From positions 30,765 through 94,764 of the forward strand of contig JBBQGV010000009.1 in the NCBI GenBank assembly GCA_038323375.1: DNA of 64,000 bases, written 5' to 3'. The translations under genes were made by a program, and so were the position numbers. The first letter of the stretch is position 1. The number at the start of each line of letters is the position of its first letter. The DNA is from JABWAJ01 sp038323375 (GTDB taxonomy: Bacteria; Bacteroidota; Bacteroidia; Chitinophagales; Saprospiraceae). Below are positions 7,803-16,821 of the stretch, one piece after another. The notes beneath the pieces were generated by a model. The model made no database searches. It saw only the letters and a list, made by a program, of their open reading frames with translations, and was not told where the DNA came from.

Positions 7803-8429
7803 GTGTCCTCATGCTATTTCATTTAAGTTTGGCGTGTGTATTCAAAATTATTTATTTGATTTCTACTCGGCTTATCTAATTTTTTCTCCTCGCCGCTAAC
7901 TTATAGCCGTGCATCCGCCGCCGCCGCACACTCCCCAATCTTTACCACTACCCCAGATCGGTAGCGGATGCACGGAGTTGAACAGCCTTGCCCGCCTAAG
8001 CGGGAAAGCCGCAACTCCAGCAGAATCTGTGGGCGTCGCATCCTTTCTTTATCGCTCAGGTAAAGGATATTAAGGTTGCAAAATACTCAAGTTGGGTGGA
8101 AGAAGCAAGCATAACAGAAGAATTTGTTTGATAAATTCCTGAAAATATTGGTTTTAGAGCGATGCGGCAATAAAAGATGGGGCCAAAGCGTGCCCTCCAA
8201 CGTAAGCAACCGGTGAACCGCCAATCCCACTGCCGCCCCAGAATAACCTCCATCAATAAACGGATGCCGCTGTAGGCAACATTAATAAACGATTGCGATA
8301 ACCACGCTCCCGGCTTAAATACAACAGGTTGGCAGCCACATCTTCCAAGGTGGCTTCTTCCGAACTTTTACCCAAACCTAATCCCCAGCATATAGGCCAA
8401 CAGATCCATCAAATCGAAGGAAGTGCCGA
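7803..8429. other. intergenic region with large hairpins and minus-strand gene debris
   Basis: Two GC-rich inverted repeats lie here (next entry). The stretch 8045-8436 on the minus strand gives protein-like text in broken frames, for example GTSFDLMDLLAYMLGI (membrane-protein-like) and NLLYLSRERGYRNRLLMLPT. It is probably a decayed gene. No intact gene is supported. Confidence 0.35.
7907..8018. repeat. two overlapping large inverted repeats
   Basis: The first has perfect 12-bp arms, CCGTGCATCCGC (7907-7918) and GCGGATGCACGG (7964-7975), around a 45-nt loop. The second has arms GGAGTTG (7974-7980) and CAACTCC (8012-8018) with an inner CCCGC/GCGGG stem. On the minus strand the first is bordered by GTTCAAC and AGTTAGCGG. 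That vaguely resembles the R boxes of integron attC sites but does not match the consensus fully. Confidence 0.5.
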
Positions 8430-8930
8430 TTAAGCTGGATTGCTGGCGGCAGGATTCTTATCTTCCCGTATCATTTTTTTGATCAAAGAAATCTGTCCTA
8501 AATGATAATAACTGTGTTCAATAACGCCTTCAATGTTTCTCAAATAATTCCCATACTTTTCGTCTACAAATGGTTGATCCAGCACACTGTCAGCCATTTG
8601 TTCAACATGGTTTGCAAACATTTCAGCGTTGCTTAAAAAATTGTTGACTAATGTATTCCAATCTGCTTCAGACTTAATTTCCGGAAGGTCAAAACTGTAT
8701 TTGTCTCTGATTTCAAGATTCCCGCCATTAAAGACGTTTAAAAGCCCTTGCAGATAATAGTTTATATGAAAGGTCAACACAGCAATGGTATTTAAATTGT
8801 CTACCTTTTGAATGGCTTGTTTCCAATGAGTACTCAAAATTTGTTCCTTAAAATTAGTGTTTGCAATCCATTTCCCGTTGAGAAGGACTTCACGAAGCCG
8901 ATTAGCCAAATAACCATTTCTTGATGCCAT
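8430..8930 (-). CDS. DinB-like four-helix protein
   Basis: This is a 166-residue protein of the DinB/DUF1572 type, a four-helix bundle that usually binds one metal ion through three histidines. Visible candidates are His in LTFHINYYLQG (near residue 75) and the conserved end helix EHSYYHLGQISLIKK (near residue 140). Members include thiol transferases and proteins of unknown function, so the activity here cannot be named. It stands alone between hairpin-rich spacers and points against its neighbours, suggesting a separately acquired gene. Confidence 0.75.
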   Translation of the reverse strand: MASRNGYLANRLREVLLNGKWIANTNFKEQILSTHWKQAIQKVDNLNTIAVLTFHINYYLQGLLNVFNGGNLEIRDKYSFDLPEIKSEADWNTLVNNFLSNAEMFANHVEQMADSVLDQPFVDEKYGNYLRNIEGVIEHSYYHLGQISLIKKMIREDKNPAASNPA

Positions 8931-9227
8931 TTTTTTGTTTTACTTTATCATTTGTATTAAGGAGCCTGTCTTTGGTAAGCAATATAGCGCCAACATTGCA
9001 TACCTATTGAACAAACTTGTCAGAGAAATTTACGACACATTTCCGCCAACGAGTTATATGGCTGCCATTTATGGGAGGTTAGCTTGGGGATGCACTTTGC
9101 GAAGGAGCGCGTTTCTGATTGCAAACCCGCTGGCGGCACCTACGCCGACAACACCTGAAAACCCGAGTCGCCAGCGGGCAACATTTCTGGTTGCCGCTTG
9201 TTTTGTTATTCAGCCAATAAAAGTCCA
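8931..9227. other. spacer with a 30-bp repeat and a hairpin
   Basis: Positions 9052-9081 share 25 of 30 bases with 10931-10960 (core ATGGCTG, then TTATGGGAGGTT). Further on, the perfect 10-bp arms CCCGCTGGCG (9126-9135) and CGCCAGCGGG (9169-9178) form a hairpin. No gene is seen. Confidence 0.5.
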
Positions 9228-10040
9228 ATGTTACACCATCAAATCCATCGCCTGCCCATTGACGCCCCCTGGCTCGTCTTCATCCACGGAGCGGGCGGTG
9301 CTATTGCCACCTGGAAATACCAGACGGAAGCTTTCAAGCCTTTTTTCAACCTGCTGCTGCTCGACCTGCGCGATCACGGCTTGTCGAAAGGCATGACACC
9401 TGCCTTTTCAAGCTACAATTTCGACATTGTTTGCGATGATATTTTGGAAGTGATTGACCATCTGAAAATCGGGCAGGCGAACTTCATTTCGCTCTCGCTC
9501 GGCAGCGCCATCCTCCAGCGCCTCGACCAGCGCCGCCCGGAACTGGTGGACAAAATGGTGATGGCCGGCGGCGTTTTTCGGGCTACGCTCAAAATGCGGG
9601 TGTTGGTGCATGCCTCAAAACTCCTCAACCTACTGTTGCCGTACCGCTACATTTACGCCCTGTTTTCGCTCATCATATTGCCCAAAAAGAACCACGAAAA
9701 ATCGAGGCGGCTCTACCGGCAGCAGGCCAAGCGGCTCACCCAGGCGGAGTACATGAAATGGGTGGGGCTATACGGCGAGTTTTTCCAGGTTTTGGATGAA
9801 TGTTTCCACCGGCAATTAAAAAAATGGAGCCTCGTGGTTATGGGTGCCGAAGACCACGTATTTTTCACCGCTGCCCGCCGGTTTGTCCAGCAACAGGAAA
9901 AAGCAACCCTCGTAGTCCTCGAAAAATGTGGCCACATCTGTAACATCGAGCAATGGCAGCGCTTTAATGCCGTGGCGCTGACTTTTTTGAGGGGTTACGG
10001 CACACTTGGGGTCGGAGATGCCAGGGAGCAAGAAAAGTAG
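9228..10040 (+). CDS. alpha/beta hydrolase
   Basis: This is a protein of 270 residues; the ATG at 9228 is preferred over 9198 because the fold begins with LPIDAPWLVFIHGAGG. The canonical elements are the oxyanion HGAGG, the nucleophile serine in ISLSLGSA, the acid in MGAEDHVFF and the base histidine in EKCGHICNIEQ. A lid-like helical insert occupies ~130-190. The substrate cannot be inferred. Its last 77 bases overlap the end of the convergent pnuC gene, whose reading frame seems to have lost its own stop. Confidence 0.85.
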   Translation: MLHHQIHRLPIDAPWLVFIHGAGGAIATWKYQTEAFKPFFNLLLLDLRDHGLSKGMTPAFSSYNFDIVCDDILEVIDHLKIGQANFISLSLGSAILQRLDQRRPELVDKMVMAGGVFRATLKMRVLVHASKLLNLLLPYRYIYALFSLIILPKKNHEKSRRLYRQQAKRLTQAEYMKWVGLYGEFFQVLDECFHRQLKKWSLVVMGAEDHVFFTAARRFVQQQEKATLVVLEKCGHICNIEQWQRFNAVALTFLRGYGTLGVGDAREQEK

Positions 10041-10755
10041 CGCTTAGCGCAGAGATGGTATGCTCGTGTATTGCCAAAGATAGTAATGTGAGGTTGGGAT
10101 TCAGCGGGTAAAAGTAATTTATTTGTAATGCATTCAACAGCTTTTTCCTCCAGTGGTAAAGTCCATAAAACACCAATCCAAGAAAAATTAAATATTCCAA
10201 CGATAAGAAATAAATTCCTTTCTTATAATATATGAAAACGCAAACTATATCCACAAAAACCCATAAATAGCAATTTTCAATTTTATTTTTTGCAAGCAGA
10301 ACAGTAGCAACGATGCTTGAAACCATGACAAAAGAATCCATAAAAGGATAAGCAGCCGGTAATTTGAAATATGCAGTCAAATACACATGGATATTTGTAA
10401 ATAAAAAACCTGAAACCAAAGTCCCGGTTAGAATGATGGCAACAAGTACTGTTTTTACACTGAAGCTTGTTTCAGAAATCTTAATTTTAACTGATTTTGT
10501 ATCCCAGTTGTACCAGCCATAAAGCGTTACGATAAAAAAATAGATTTGCAAAAACAGGTCTGCATACAACTGAACCTGCAAAAAAAGGAAGAAGAGAAAA
10601 ACGACATTCACGATGCCTGTTGGCCAGGTCAGGATGTTTGCTCTTGCTGCAAAGTAAACAGAAACATAACCAAACAAAGTCCCGATGAGCTCCACAAAGC
10701 TGATTGGATAGCCCCAAATTTCAACCGCGATATTCCCCATTTCAAAAAAATGCAT
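9964..10755 (-). CDS. pnuC: nicotinamide riboside/mononucleotide transporter PnuC, with unusual C-terminal extension
   Basis: This is an inner-membrane protein with about seven hydrophobic helices. It shows the PnuC signatures GYPISFVELIGTLFG, NILTWPTGIVN, YGWYNW and the C-terminal LEYLIFLGLVFYGLYHWRKK. PnuC proteins carry nicotinamide riboside (historically NMN) into the cell for NAD synthesis. The start at 10755 gives a normal N-terminus. About 50 extra residues follow the usual end (WRKK) and run antisense into the hydrolase gene. They do not look like part of the transporter, so the native stop was probably lost at a recombination joint near 10115. Confidence 0.88.
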   Translation of the reverse strand: MHFFEMGNIAVEIWGYPISFVELIGTLFGYVSVYFAARANILTWPTGIVNVVFLFFLFLQVQLYADLFLQIYFFIVTLYGWYNWDTKSVKIKISETSFSVKTVLVAIILTGTLVSGFLFTNIHVYLTAYFKLPAAYPFMDSFVMVSSIVATVLLAKNKIENCYLWVFVDIVCVFIYYKKGIYFLSLEYLIFLGLVFYGLYHWRKKLLNALQINYFYPLNPNLTLLSLAIHEHTISALSATFLAPWHLRPQVCRNPSKKSAPRH

Positions 10756-11363
10756 GCGAAAGAATGCTTTTTGACACCGAACAAGCTCTAAATGGGAGGA
10801 ACGCTCACCCCAAATGTTCAAAGATCATCCTTTTTCATAAAGAATCAAAAGGCGAGGTGGTTTTTTGAATGCTGTTCATGCTCTTGTTTGTGTTGAAGTC
10901 GCCGATGGCTTTGCGCGTGGTCGGGTTCGCAGTTAGATGGCTGGCGCTTATGGGAGGTTGGTCGCCAACGGCGAATGTAGACCCGCTCACGACCAACCTT
11001 CCACCCCGTCAACATCGCGTGCCCGTTCCGGCTCCTGGCCGTAAACGGATTAAAGCTGCTGGCTCCAGCCCGGCTACAAAAAAACACCAAATCAAATCCC
11101 GGCTGGTGGCAGGAAACCAATGTCGTTCTAATTTTAGACGGGAAAGATAGGCAGCGTGGAAGCTTTGGAAATAAACCCATAGATTATTGACGGCGGGCTG
11201 AACCCGCAACTTTAGCGCGTATGCGATCGGAGTTACCATTTTTTTTCATAACAACAGGCTGGCCAGCGCTTTTTTCGACAAACCCGAATCCCCTCCGCAT
11301 TGCAAAACACGATCAGATTGACCAGAATTATCTACGAGAATCCCGTATTTTGCCCCATCATTT
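10756..11363. other. long spacer with repeat core and hairpin
   Basis: The 30-bp repeat copy (10931-10960) is followed by 13-bp arms with one mismatch at 10952-10964 and 10990-11002 (GGTTGGTCG against CGACCAACC). No coding sequence, tRNA or promoter stands out. Open frames here are shadows of GC-rich spacer. Confidence 0.5.
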
Positions 11364-11524
11364 AGGAGCGTGTCGTAAATAACTTATCGGTTTGCGCGGT
11401 GGCTTTTTCCATCATGCAGCGTTGCTCGTCGGTCGCGTAGCTTAGGCTATGCTCCCTTTTTGCGCCTTGCCTGATGAAAAAATCCCCTCTCCTAATTCAG
11501 GTAACTTATTTACGCCACACTCCT
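11364..11524. repeat. palindromic intergenic element, copy A (161 bp)
   Basis: The terminal arms of 23 bp pair with three mismatches: AGGAGCGTGTCGTAAATAAC at the left and TTATTTACGCCACACTCCT at the right. The centre holds CAGCGTTGCTCG, GTAGCTTAGGCTATG and TTGCGCCTTGCC. Related elements of nearly the same length are at 25291-25446 and 62624-62785, and a solo end is at 24035-24057. Confidence 0.7.
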
Positions 11525-11538
11525 CACCACCCATTCCA

Positions 11539-12465
11539 ATGCCACAACACACCGCCACAAAAACACCCGCAAGGCTGGAACTCCCACAACCCCGCCTGCT
11601 CGCCATGCAGCAAGGTGCCTCCGAACTCTCCGGCTGGCTCAGCGACCTCGCCCACCACGGCCTCGCAAGCGCACAGCAACAACCCCCGGGTTTTTGGGAC
11701 GACATGGCCCGCCGCATGGTGGACGCCAAGCTCGGCGGCTTAGCGCGCCGCATCCGGCTCATCAAGGGCCTGCTGCGGGAAGACAACTGGCCGGAGCGGG
11801 TGCTGGCGGAACTGGCACTGCTGCACCTGGCCGCAGAAGGTTTTCAGCGCTGCGAAGCCCTACCCGACGGGCTTTGGGCCGACTTGTTGCAGTTTGCGGG
11901 ATTGAACCTAAAAAAAGAAGACGTCCTGCAAACCTGCTCGGTGGTGGACGACTGCTGGCAGGTGCTGGGCACCTCGGAAGGCGAGGAAGAAAAACTGCGC
12001 TTCCGCCGCACCTGGCTCGTCGGGGAACGCCACGGGCGCTTTGCCCTACTGCTCGAATTTGCGTGGGGCCGCAACGACTTTGAACACCACTGGCAGGTCG
12101 GGCAGGTGCTGGAAGGCGAAATGGCGTATTACGCCTCCGCTTATCCCCTGCGCGCTTTGCCGAAAGGCGAAATTGTTGTTGCCGAAGAACGGCCATACGA
12201 AGGGAAGAGCCTGGCAGATGCATCGGCGCTGCTGGCGGAATATGACCGCGCCTTAGCCGCAAATCCCTGGCTGCATGGGCTGCCTGCGCTGCTGGAAGCC
12301 GTCGTGCCGGGTGTGGAACAGGACACGTTTTACCTCACGGATGTTCAGGGGAACCGCCTGCCGGTTGTTTGCGCGCCGGAGACCGGGTGGAAGTTCGTGG
12401 CAATTAGTGCCGGTCGCCCGATGAGGGTATTTGGGGAGTGGGATGGGGGGAGGTTGCTTTGTTAA
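11539..12465 (+). pseudogene. N-terminally truncated SWIM zinc-finger family protein
   Basis: The 308 codons correspond to the C-terminal part of bacterial SWIM-domain proteins (YehQ-like): ELSGWLSDLAHHGLA, FWDDMARRMVDA, GLARRIRLI and RRTWLVGE. The family normally starts with ~120 more residues containing a C-x-C-x(n)-C-x-H zinc finger (CSCPSRKFPCKH type); none of this is present. A 161-bp palindromic element sits immediately upstream where the missing part would be. An ATG at 11539 could still start translation, so a shortened protein may be made. SWIM proteins are thought to bind DNA or protein; the function of this family is unknown. Confidence 0.65.
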
Positions 12466-12708
12466 AGGGCAAATTGTTAAAGGGTAAATTGGCAAGGGGC
12501 AAATAGGCAAGTTGGCGCGTATTTGCGTATTTGCAAATTTGCCTATTTGCCTATTGCCCACTTGCATCTTGCCTACTTAAAATAAACCGCACTATCCGTT
12601 TTTGCCGTAACTTGCAGCGGCATTATGTACAAAGCCTTATGTGTTCTATTGTGAAAACTTCTGTGTACCATTGTGGTAAAAAAACTGTTGTGGTAAAAAT
12701 AAAAAATC
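12466..12708. repeat. word-repeat hairpin region after the SWIM-like gene
   Basis: The word GGCAAAT/GGCAAG is repeated on one strand (12468-12510) and then its complement (ATTTGCC, ATTGCCC; 12530-12565). The transcript could fold into a long imperfect hairpin and act as a terminator. Similar arrangements follow clpB (54727-54765) and marR (18632-18800). Confidence 0.4.
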
Positions 12709-13125
12709 ATGAGTGAATTCAAGCAAGTCGTTCAGGAAGGTACAAAAAAAGTGGTGAGCAAAGCCAAACGCGTGTTGCTGATTTTTTTAACCCTTGCCGC
12801 AGTGGCTGGCGCATTGGTCTTGTGGGGATGCACCTGGACGTACAGCGACGGCGTCCGGTCGGGCTACCTGATGAAAGCTTCTTACAAAGGCGTTGTTTTC
12901 AAAACCTACGAAGGGCAGCTGAATCTCGCACAGGCGCAATACGGCGCTCCGCCGCTGATCTGGGAATTTTCCGCGAAAAACAGGGAAGTTTATGACCAAC
13001 TGCTGAGCATGGAAGGCAAACAGGTGAGCCTGCACTACCGCGAGCCTTACAAAGTGTTGCCCTGGCAGGGAAAAACCGGCTACATTGTAACCAAAGCGGA
13101 ATTGTCCGGAGGCCCGGCCAACTGA
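12709..13125 (+). CDS. small membrane-anchored protein of unknown function
   Basis: This is a 138-residue protein. One membrane segment lies at ~residues 22-42 (VLLIFLTLAAVAGALVLWGC). It is followed by a conserved block WTYSDGVRSGYLMKASYKGV and FKTYEGQLNL, and a C-terminal OB-like region ending in QVSLHYREPYKV. This layout is widespread in Bacteroidota and is sometimes labelled 6-phosphogluconate dehydrogenase by transfer error; nothing here supports such an enzyme. It starts 20 bases before the flippase gene and may share its transcript. Confidence 0.75.
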   Translation: MSEFKQVVQEGTKKVVSKAKRVLLIFLTLAAVAGALVLWGCTWTYSDGVRSGYLMKASYKGVVFKTYEGQLNLAQAQYGAPPLIWEFSAKNREVYDQLLSMEGKQVSLHYREPYKVLPWQGKTGYIVTKAELSGGPAN

Positions 13126-13145
13126 TCGAAATCCCCTGATCGTTT

Positions 13146-14582
13146 ATGAATCGGGAGTTTCTGAAGCACCTGTTTTTTCTGATTTTCATCAACCTGCTGA
13201 TCAAGCCGTTTTACATTTTCGGCATTGACCGGGTCGTGCAAAATGCCGTAGACCCCGGCGCCTACGGCCTTTATTTTGTATTGTTCAATTTCACCTACCT
13301 TTTTCAGATCATCAACGATTCGGGGATTCAAAATTTCAACAACCGCAGCATTGCGCAGCACCCGAATCTGATTGGCAAATATTTTCCGAATATCTTAGCC
13401 CTCAAAGGGCTGTTGTCGCTGTGCTACCTGCTCGTGCTGGCCCTTGCCGGCTGGGGGGCGGGCTACCTGCCCCAATATGGCGGCTGGCTGTTCTGGATCG
13501 CGCTCAACCAAGTTTTCAATTCCCTGATCCTTTTTTTGCGAACCAACGTGTCGGGACTGGGATTGTACCGCTTCGACGGCTGGTTTTCGGTGGCCGACAA
13601 AATCCTGCTGATTGTGATTTGCGGAGTTTTGCTGCTGCAACACCCGGAAGGGTTCCAAATAGAGTGGTTCATTTACGCCCAAACAGCTTCTTTAGCGGCA
13701 ACAGCCTGCATCGTCGGGGCATTCGTCGGCGGCAAAATTGGGCGTTTCCGCCTGCGTTTTCAGCCGGCGCTGCTTTGGGTCATTGCCCGCGAAAGTTACC
13801 CCTACGCCTTAGTGGTGCTGTTGATGACCATTTACACCCGCGTGGATGCGGTGATGATCGAACAACTCTTGCCCGACGGCGCGGTCGAGGCGGGCTATTA
13901 CGCAGGCGCTTACCGGTTGTTGGATGCTGCGAACATGATCGGCTATTTGTTTGCCGCATTGTTGCTGCCCATGTTTGCGCGATTGATCAAAGAAGGCGCG
14001 GATATGAGTCCGCTCACGGGGTTTAGTTTCCGGCTCATCTGGGCGGGCAGCATTGCCCTGGCGGTGGCGATCTGGCCTTTCCGGGAAGCGATTATGGAAA
14101 TGCTTTACGTCCGGATCGGCGCTACATCCGGCGATATGCTGGGTTTACTGATGGTTAGTTTTGTGTCGGTTTGCGGCTCGTATGTTTACGGAACCTTGTT
14201 GACCGCAAAAGGCAGTATGCGGCACATGAACCGGATTTTTCTGTGGGGCGTTTTGGGAAATATCGCCCTGAATGCCGCGCTCATTCCGCATTACAAAGGC
14301 GCCGGGGCGGCTGTTGCGACCTGTATCACGCAGGTTGTTGTATTTTTGGCGCAGGTTTGGCTCGCTTATCGCGAATTGGCCTTGTCGCGCAACTTCCGGC
14401 TGATTGCCCAAAGCGCAGGCTCGGTGTTGCTGGCGGTTGTATTGACCTGGGCGATTGTGCAAATCCCGGGAGAACTGCACTGGGCGATCCGATTTTTGAT
14501 GTGCGGGGCGGTGAATGTACTCACAGCACTGTTGATCGGACTGATTCCGATGCGTGGATTATGGCGTAAATTTTATCTTTAG
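13146..14582 (+). CDS. polysaccharide flippase (Wzx/MATE-like)
   Basis: This is an integral membrane protein of 478 residues with about 12-14 hydrophobic helices. Features of the oligosaccharide flippase superfamily are an early INLLIKPFYIFGIDRVVQN, a central helix pair with YTRVDAVMIEQLLP, EAGYYAGAYRLLDA, and repeated small-residue helices to the end. Such proteins flip lipid-linked saccharides across the inner membrane. No glycosyltransferase genes are adjacent, so the substrate is unknown. Its 3' end overlaps the longest open frame of uvrC, but the true uvrC start is 32 bases downstream. Confidence 0.85.
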   Translation: MNREFLKHLFFLIFINLLIKPFYIFGIDRVVQNAVDPGAYGLYFVLFNFTYLFQIINDSGIQNFNNRSIAQHPNLIGKYFPNILALKGLLSLCYLLVLALAGWGAGYLPQYGGWLFWIALNQVFNSLILFLRTNVSGLGLYRFDGWFSVADKILLIVICGVLLLQHPEGFQIEWFIYAQTASLAATACIVGAFVGGKIGRFRLRFQPALLWVIARESYPYALVVLLMTIYTRVDAVMIEQLLPDGAVEAGYYAGAYRLLDAANMIGYLFAALLLPMFARLIKEGADMSPLTGFSFRLIWAGSIALAVAIWPFREAIMEMLYVRIGATSGDMLGLLMVSFVSVCGSYVYGTLLTAKGSMRHMNRIFLWGVLGNIALNAALIPHYKGAGAAVATCITQVVVFLAQVWLAYRELALSRNFRLIAQSAGSVLLAVVLTWAIVQIPGELHWAIRFLMCGAVNVLTALLIGLIPMRGLWRKFYL

Positions 14583-14613
14583 AGCGTTTTTTATCGGCTA
14601 CACGACCACCACC

Positions 14614-16461
14614 ATGACGACTGAAGAATTCAAGCAGCTATCCGACACCATCCCCAAAGAGCCGGGGATTTATCGGTTTATGAGTCCGGAAGGCACCATT
14701 TTATATGTAGGCAAGGCCAAAAACCTGCGCAGCCGCTTGTCGTCTTATTTTGGTGAACGACAGGATCGGGCTCAAAAAACCCGCGTGATGGTGAAGCACG
14801 CCGGGTATATCGAATTTACCGTTGTGGAAACGGAAACGGATGCCCTGCTGCTGGAAAGCACGCTCGTCAAAGAGCACCAGCCGCGCTACAACGTGATGCT
14901 GAAAGATGGCAAAACCTATTCTTATATTTGCATCAAAAACGAGCGCTTCCCGCGGGTGCTGATCACGCGGTATGTGGTTCGCGACGGTTCTACCTATTTT
15001 GGCCCCTACACCTCCAAGTTCCGGGTGCGCGTCATCCTCGACCTCGTCAAACAACTGTTCCCGCTGCGCACCTGCACCTTCAACCTGCAAGAGGACGCTA
15101 TCCGCGCCGGTAAATTCAAAATCTGCTTAGAATATCACATCAAAAACTGCCAGGGGCCCTGCGAAGGGCTGGAAGATGAAGCAAGCTACAACCGCAAAAT
15201 TGAACAGATCAAAAATATCCTGAAGGGTCATTTCAGCGCGGTGGTGAACCATTTCAAATTAGAAATGCAGCAATGCGCCGAAGCGCTGGAATTTGAAAAA
15301 GCCCAGCAGATCAAAGACAAGCTGACCGCTTTTGAAGACTACCAGGGCAAATCTACGGTCGTCAGTAATACCATCCGCGATGTGGATGTTTTCTCCATTG
15401 CGTCGGATGAAAAAGACGCTTACGTCAACTACCTCCGCGTGGTGAACGGTGCCATCATCCACACCCATACCCAGGAATTGGTCAAAAACCTCGACGACGA
15501 CGAAACCGATCTTTTAGCCTACGCGGTTCCGGTTATCCGCGAGCGTTTCAACAGCCTGGCGCCGGAAATCATCGCGCCGTTCGCTTTTCCGGTAGCAGAA
15601 AAAGAAATCGTGGTCACCGTCCCGAAAATCGGCGACAAAAAGCGCCTGCTGGAATTGTCAGAAAAAAACGTGCAATACCACTTGTTGCAAAAGCGCAAGG
15701 AAGCCGCCTCGCGCACGCAGCGCCAAACACCCGCCGAGCGCATACTCCGAACCCTGCAGGAAGACCTGCACATGGAGGTGCTGCCCATGCACATTGAGTG
15801 TTTCGACAACTCCAATATCCATGGCACGCACCCGGTCTCCTCGTGCGTGGTGTTCAAAAATGCAAAACCTTCCAAAAAGGATTACCGCCATTTTAACATA
15901 AAAACCGTGGTCGGCCCCGACGATTTTGCCAGCATGGAGGAGGTGGTCTTTCGCCGCTACCGCCGCCTGCTCAACGAAGGGCAGTCGCTGCCGCAATTGG
16001 TGATCATAGACGGCGGGAAAGGCCAGCTCAGCGCCGCCATGAAAAGCATCGAAGCATTAGGCTTGGTGGGAAAAATGACCGTCGTGGGCATCGCCAAAAA
16101 ATTGGAAGAATTGTTTTTTCCCGGTGATTCGGTGCCGTTGCACATCAACAAAAAATCGGAGTCGCTCAAACTCATCCAGCAGGCGCGCAACGAGGCGCAC
16201 CGCTTTGCCATTACTTTCCATCGGGATCAGCGTTCCCGAAACTTTACGAGCACGGAGCTGACCAATATTGGCGGCGTTGGCGAAAAAACGGCGCAAAAAC
16301 TGCTTTCTCACTTTGGTTCAGCCAAAAAAATCCGGGCGGCCAGCGCGGCAGCCATTGCAGAAGTGGCGGGTTTGTCGGTGGCGAAAAAGATCCGCGCCTA
16401 TTTTGGGGAGGATGAAAATCCGGAAGCTCCAACAGGCATAAATCCGGAGCAAACCCCGTAG
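14614..16461 (+). CDS. uvrC: UvrABC excinuclease subunit C
   Basis: This is a protein of 615 residues, the normal UvrC length. It makes both incisions in nucleotide excision repair after UvrA/UvrB damage recognition. The N-terminal GIY-YIG nuclease has GIY at 18-20 and YVG at 31-33. Next come the cysteine-containing region, the UVR motif (CAEALEFEKAQQIKDKL), and the C-terminal RNase H-like nuclease (IECFDNSNIHG, LVIIDGGKGQL). Helix-hairpin-helix motifs follow (IGGVGEKTAQKLLSHFG). The ATG at 14614 was chosen because the GIY domain begins at once. Its terminator is interrupted by a MITE. Confidence 0.97.
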   Translation: MTTEEFKQLSDTIPKEPGIYRFMSPEGTILYVGKAKNLRSRLSSYFGERQDRAQKTRVMVKHAGYIEFTVVETETDALLLESTLVKEHQPRYNVMLKDGKTYSYICIKNERFPRVLITRYVVRDGSTYFGPYTSKFRVRVILDLVKQLFPLRTCTFNLQEDAIRAGKFKICLEYHIKNCQGPCEGLEDEASYNRKIEQIKNILKGHFSAVVNHFKLEMQQCAEALEFEKAQQIKDKLTAFEDYQGKSTVVSNTIRDVDVFSIASDEKDAYVNYLRVVNGAIIHTHTQELVKNLDDDETDLLAYAVPVIRERFNSLAPEIIAPFAFPVAEKEIVVTVPKIGDKKRLLELSEKNVQYHLLQKRKEAASRTQRQTPAERILRTLQEDLHMEVLPMHIECFDNSNIHGTHPVSSCVVFKNAKPSKKDYRHFNIKTVVGPDDFASMEEVVFRRYRRLLNEGQSLPQLVIIDGGKGQLSAAMKSIEALGLVGKMTVVGIAKKLEELFFPGDSVPLHINKKSESLKLIQQARNEAHRFAITFHRDQRSRNFTSTELTNIGGVGEKTAQKLLSHFGSAKKIRAASAAAIAEVAGLSVAKKIRAYFGEDENPEAPTGINPEQTP

Positions 16462-16481
16462 AAATCAGGTGAGTGCATGAC

Positions 16482-16808
16482 AAAATCGGGGCAGATTGGG
16501 AACCAAGTGTATCCTCGCCCATACTACTGGATAGTTTTACCAACTTAAGGAGGTTGGTTAATTTAGGCGGTAACTTCAAGTTACCTCCTAAATTTCTCAA
16601 AGTTATACCTCAACCTGCGAGGTTTTGCGCATAGCAAAGTACAATAAATCAGTATAAGTTAGGAGGTAACTTCAAGTTACCGCCTAACACAGCCCGGGCA
16701 TCCTCGTCTCGTTTCACCTGAGTATTAAAAATGTCCAGTAGTATGATCCTCGCCCACTGTTCGGCGCAAGCCGAAAAGCATTCGGCTGTCCGCCCCGATT
16801 TTTTTTTC
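16482..16808 (+). terminator. uvrC terminator split by a MITE
   Basis: The stem AAAATCGGGGC (16482-16492) pairs with GCCCCGATTTT (16792-16802), which is followed by a T tract reaching 16807. Without the 226-bp element plus one target copy, the two arms would lie about 75 bases apart, directly after uvrC. A second small hairpin (TTCGGCTTGCGCCGAA type) sits in the original loop. Confidence 0.65.
16520..16745. mobile_element. MITE-like element, family 2
   Basis: This is a 226-bp non-coding element. Its termini are perfect 12-bp inverted repeats, CATACTACTGGA (16520-16531) and TCCAGTAGTATG (16734-16745), with imperfect pairing to ~20 bp. It is bounded by a 9-bp direct duplication, ATCCTCGCC, at 16511-16519 and 16746-16754. 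Inside are two 29-bp palindromes (16563-16591 and 16659-16687; core GTAACTT-C-AAGTTAC), which are reverse complements of each other except for the central base. No coding capacity. Confidence 0.85.
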
Positions 16809-16821
16809 GACACAAAGGCAC

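Noticed and set aside
16563..16687. Two 29-bp palindromes as ends of a separate 125-bp element
   Set aside because: No target duplication around them; they are better explained as internal parts of the 226-bp MITE, which has one.
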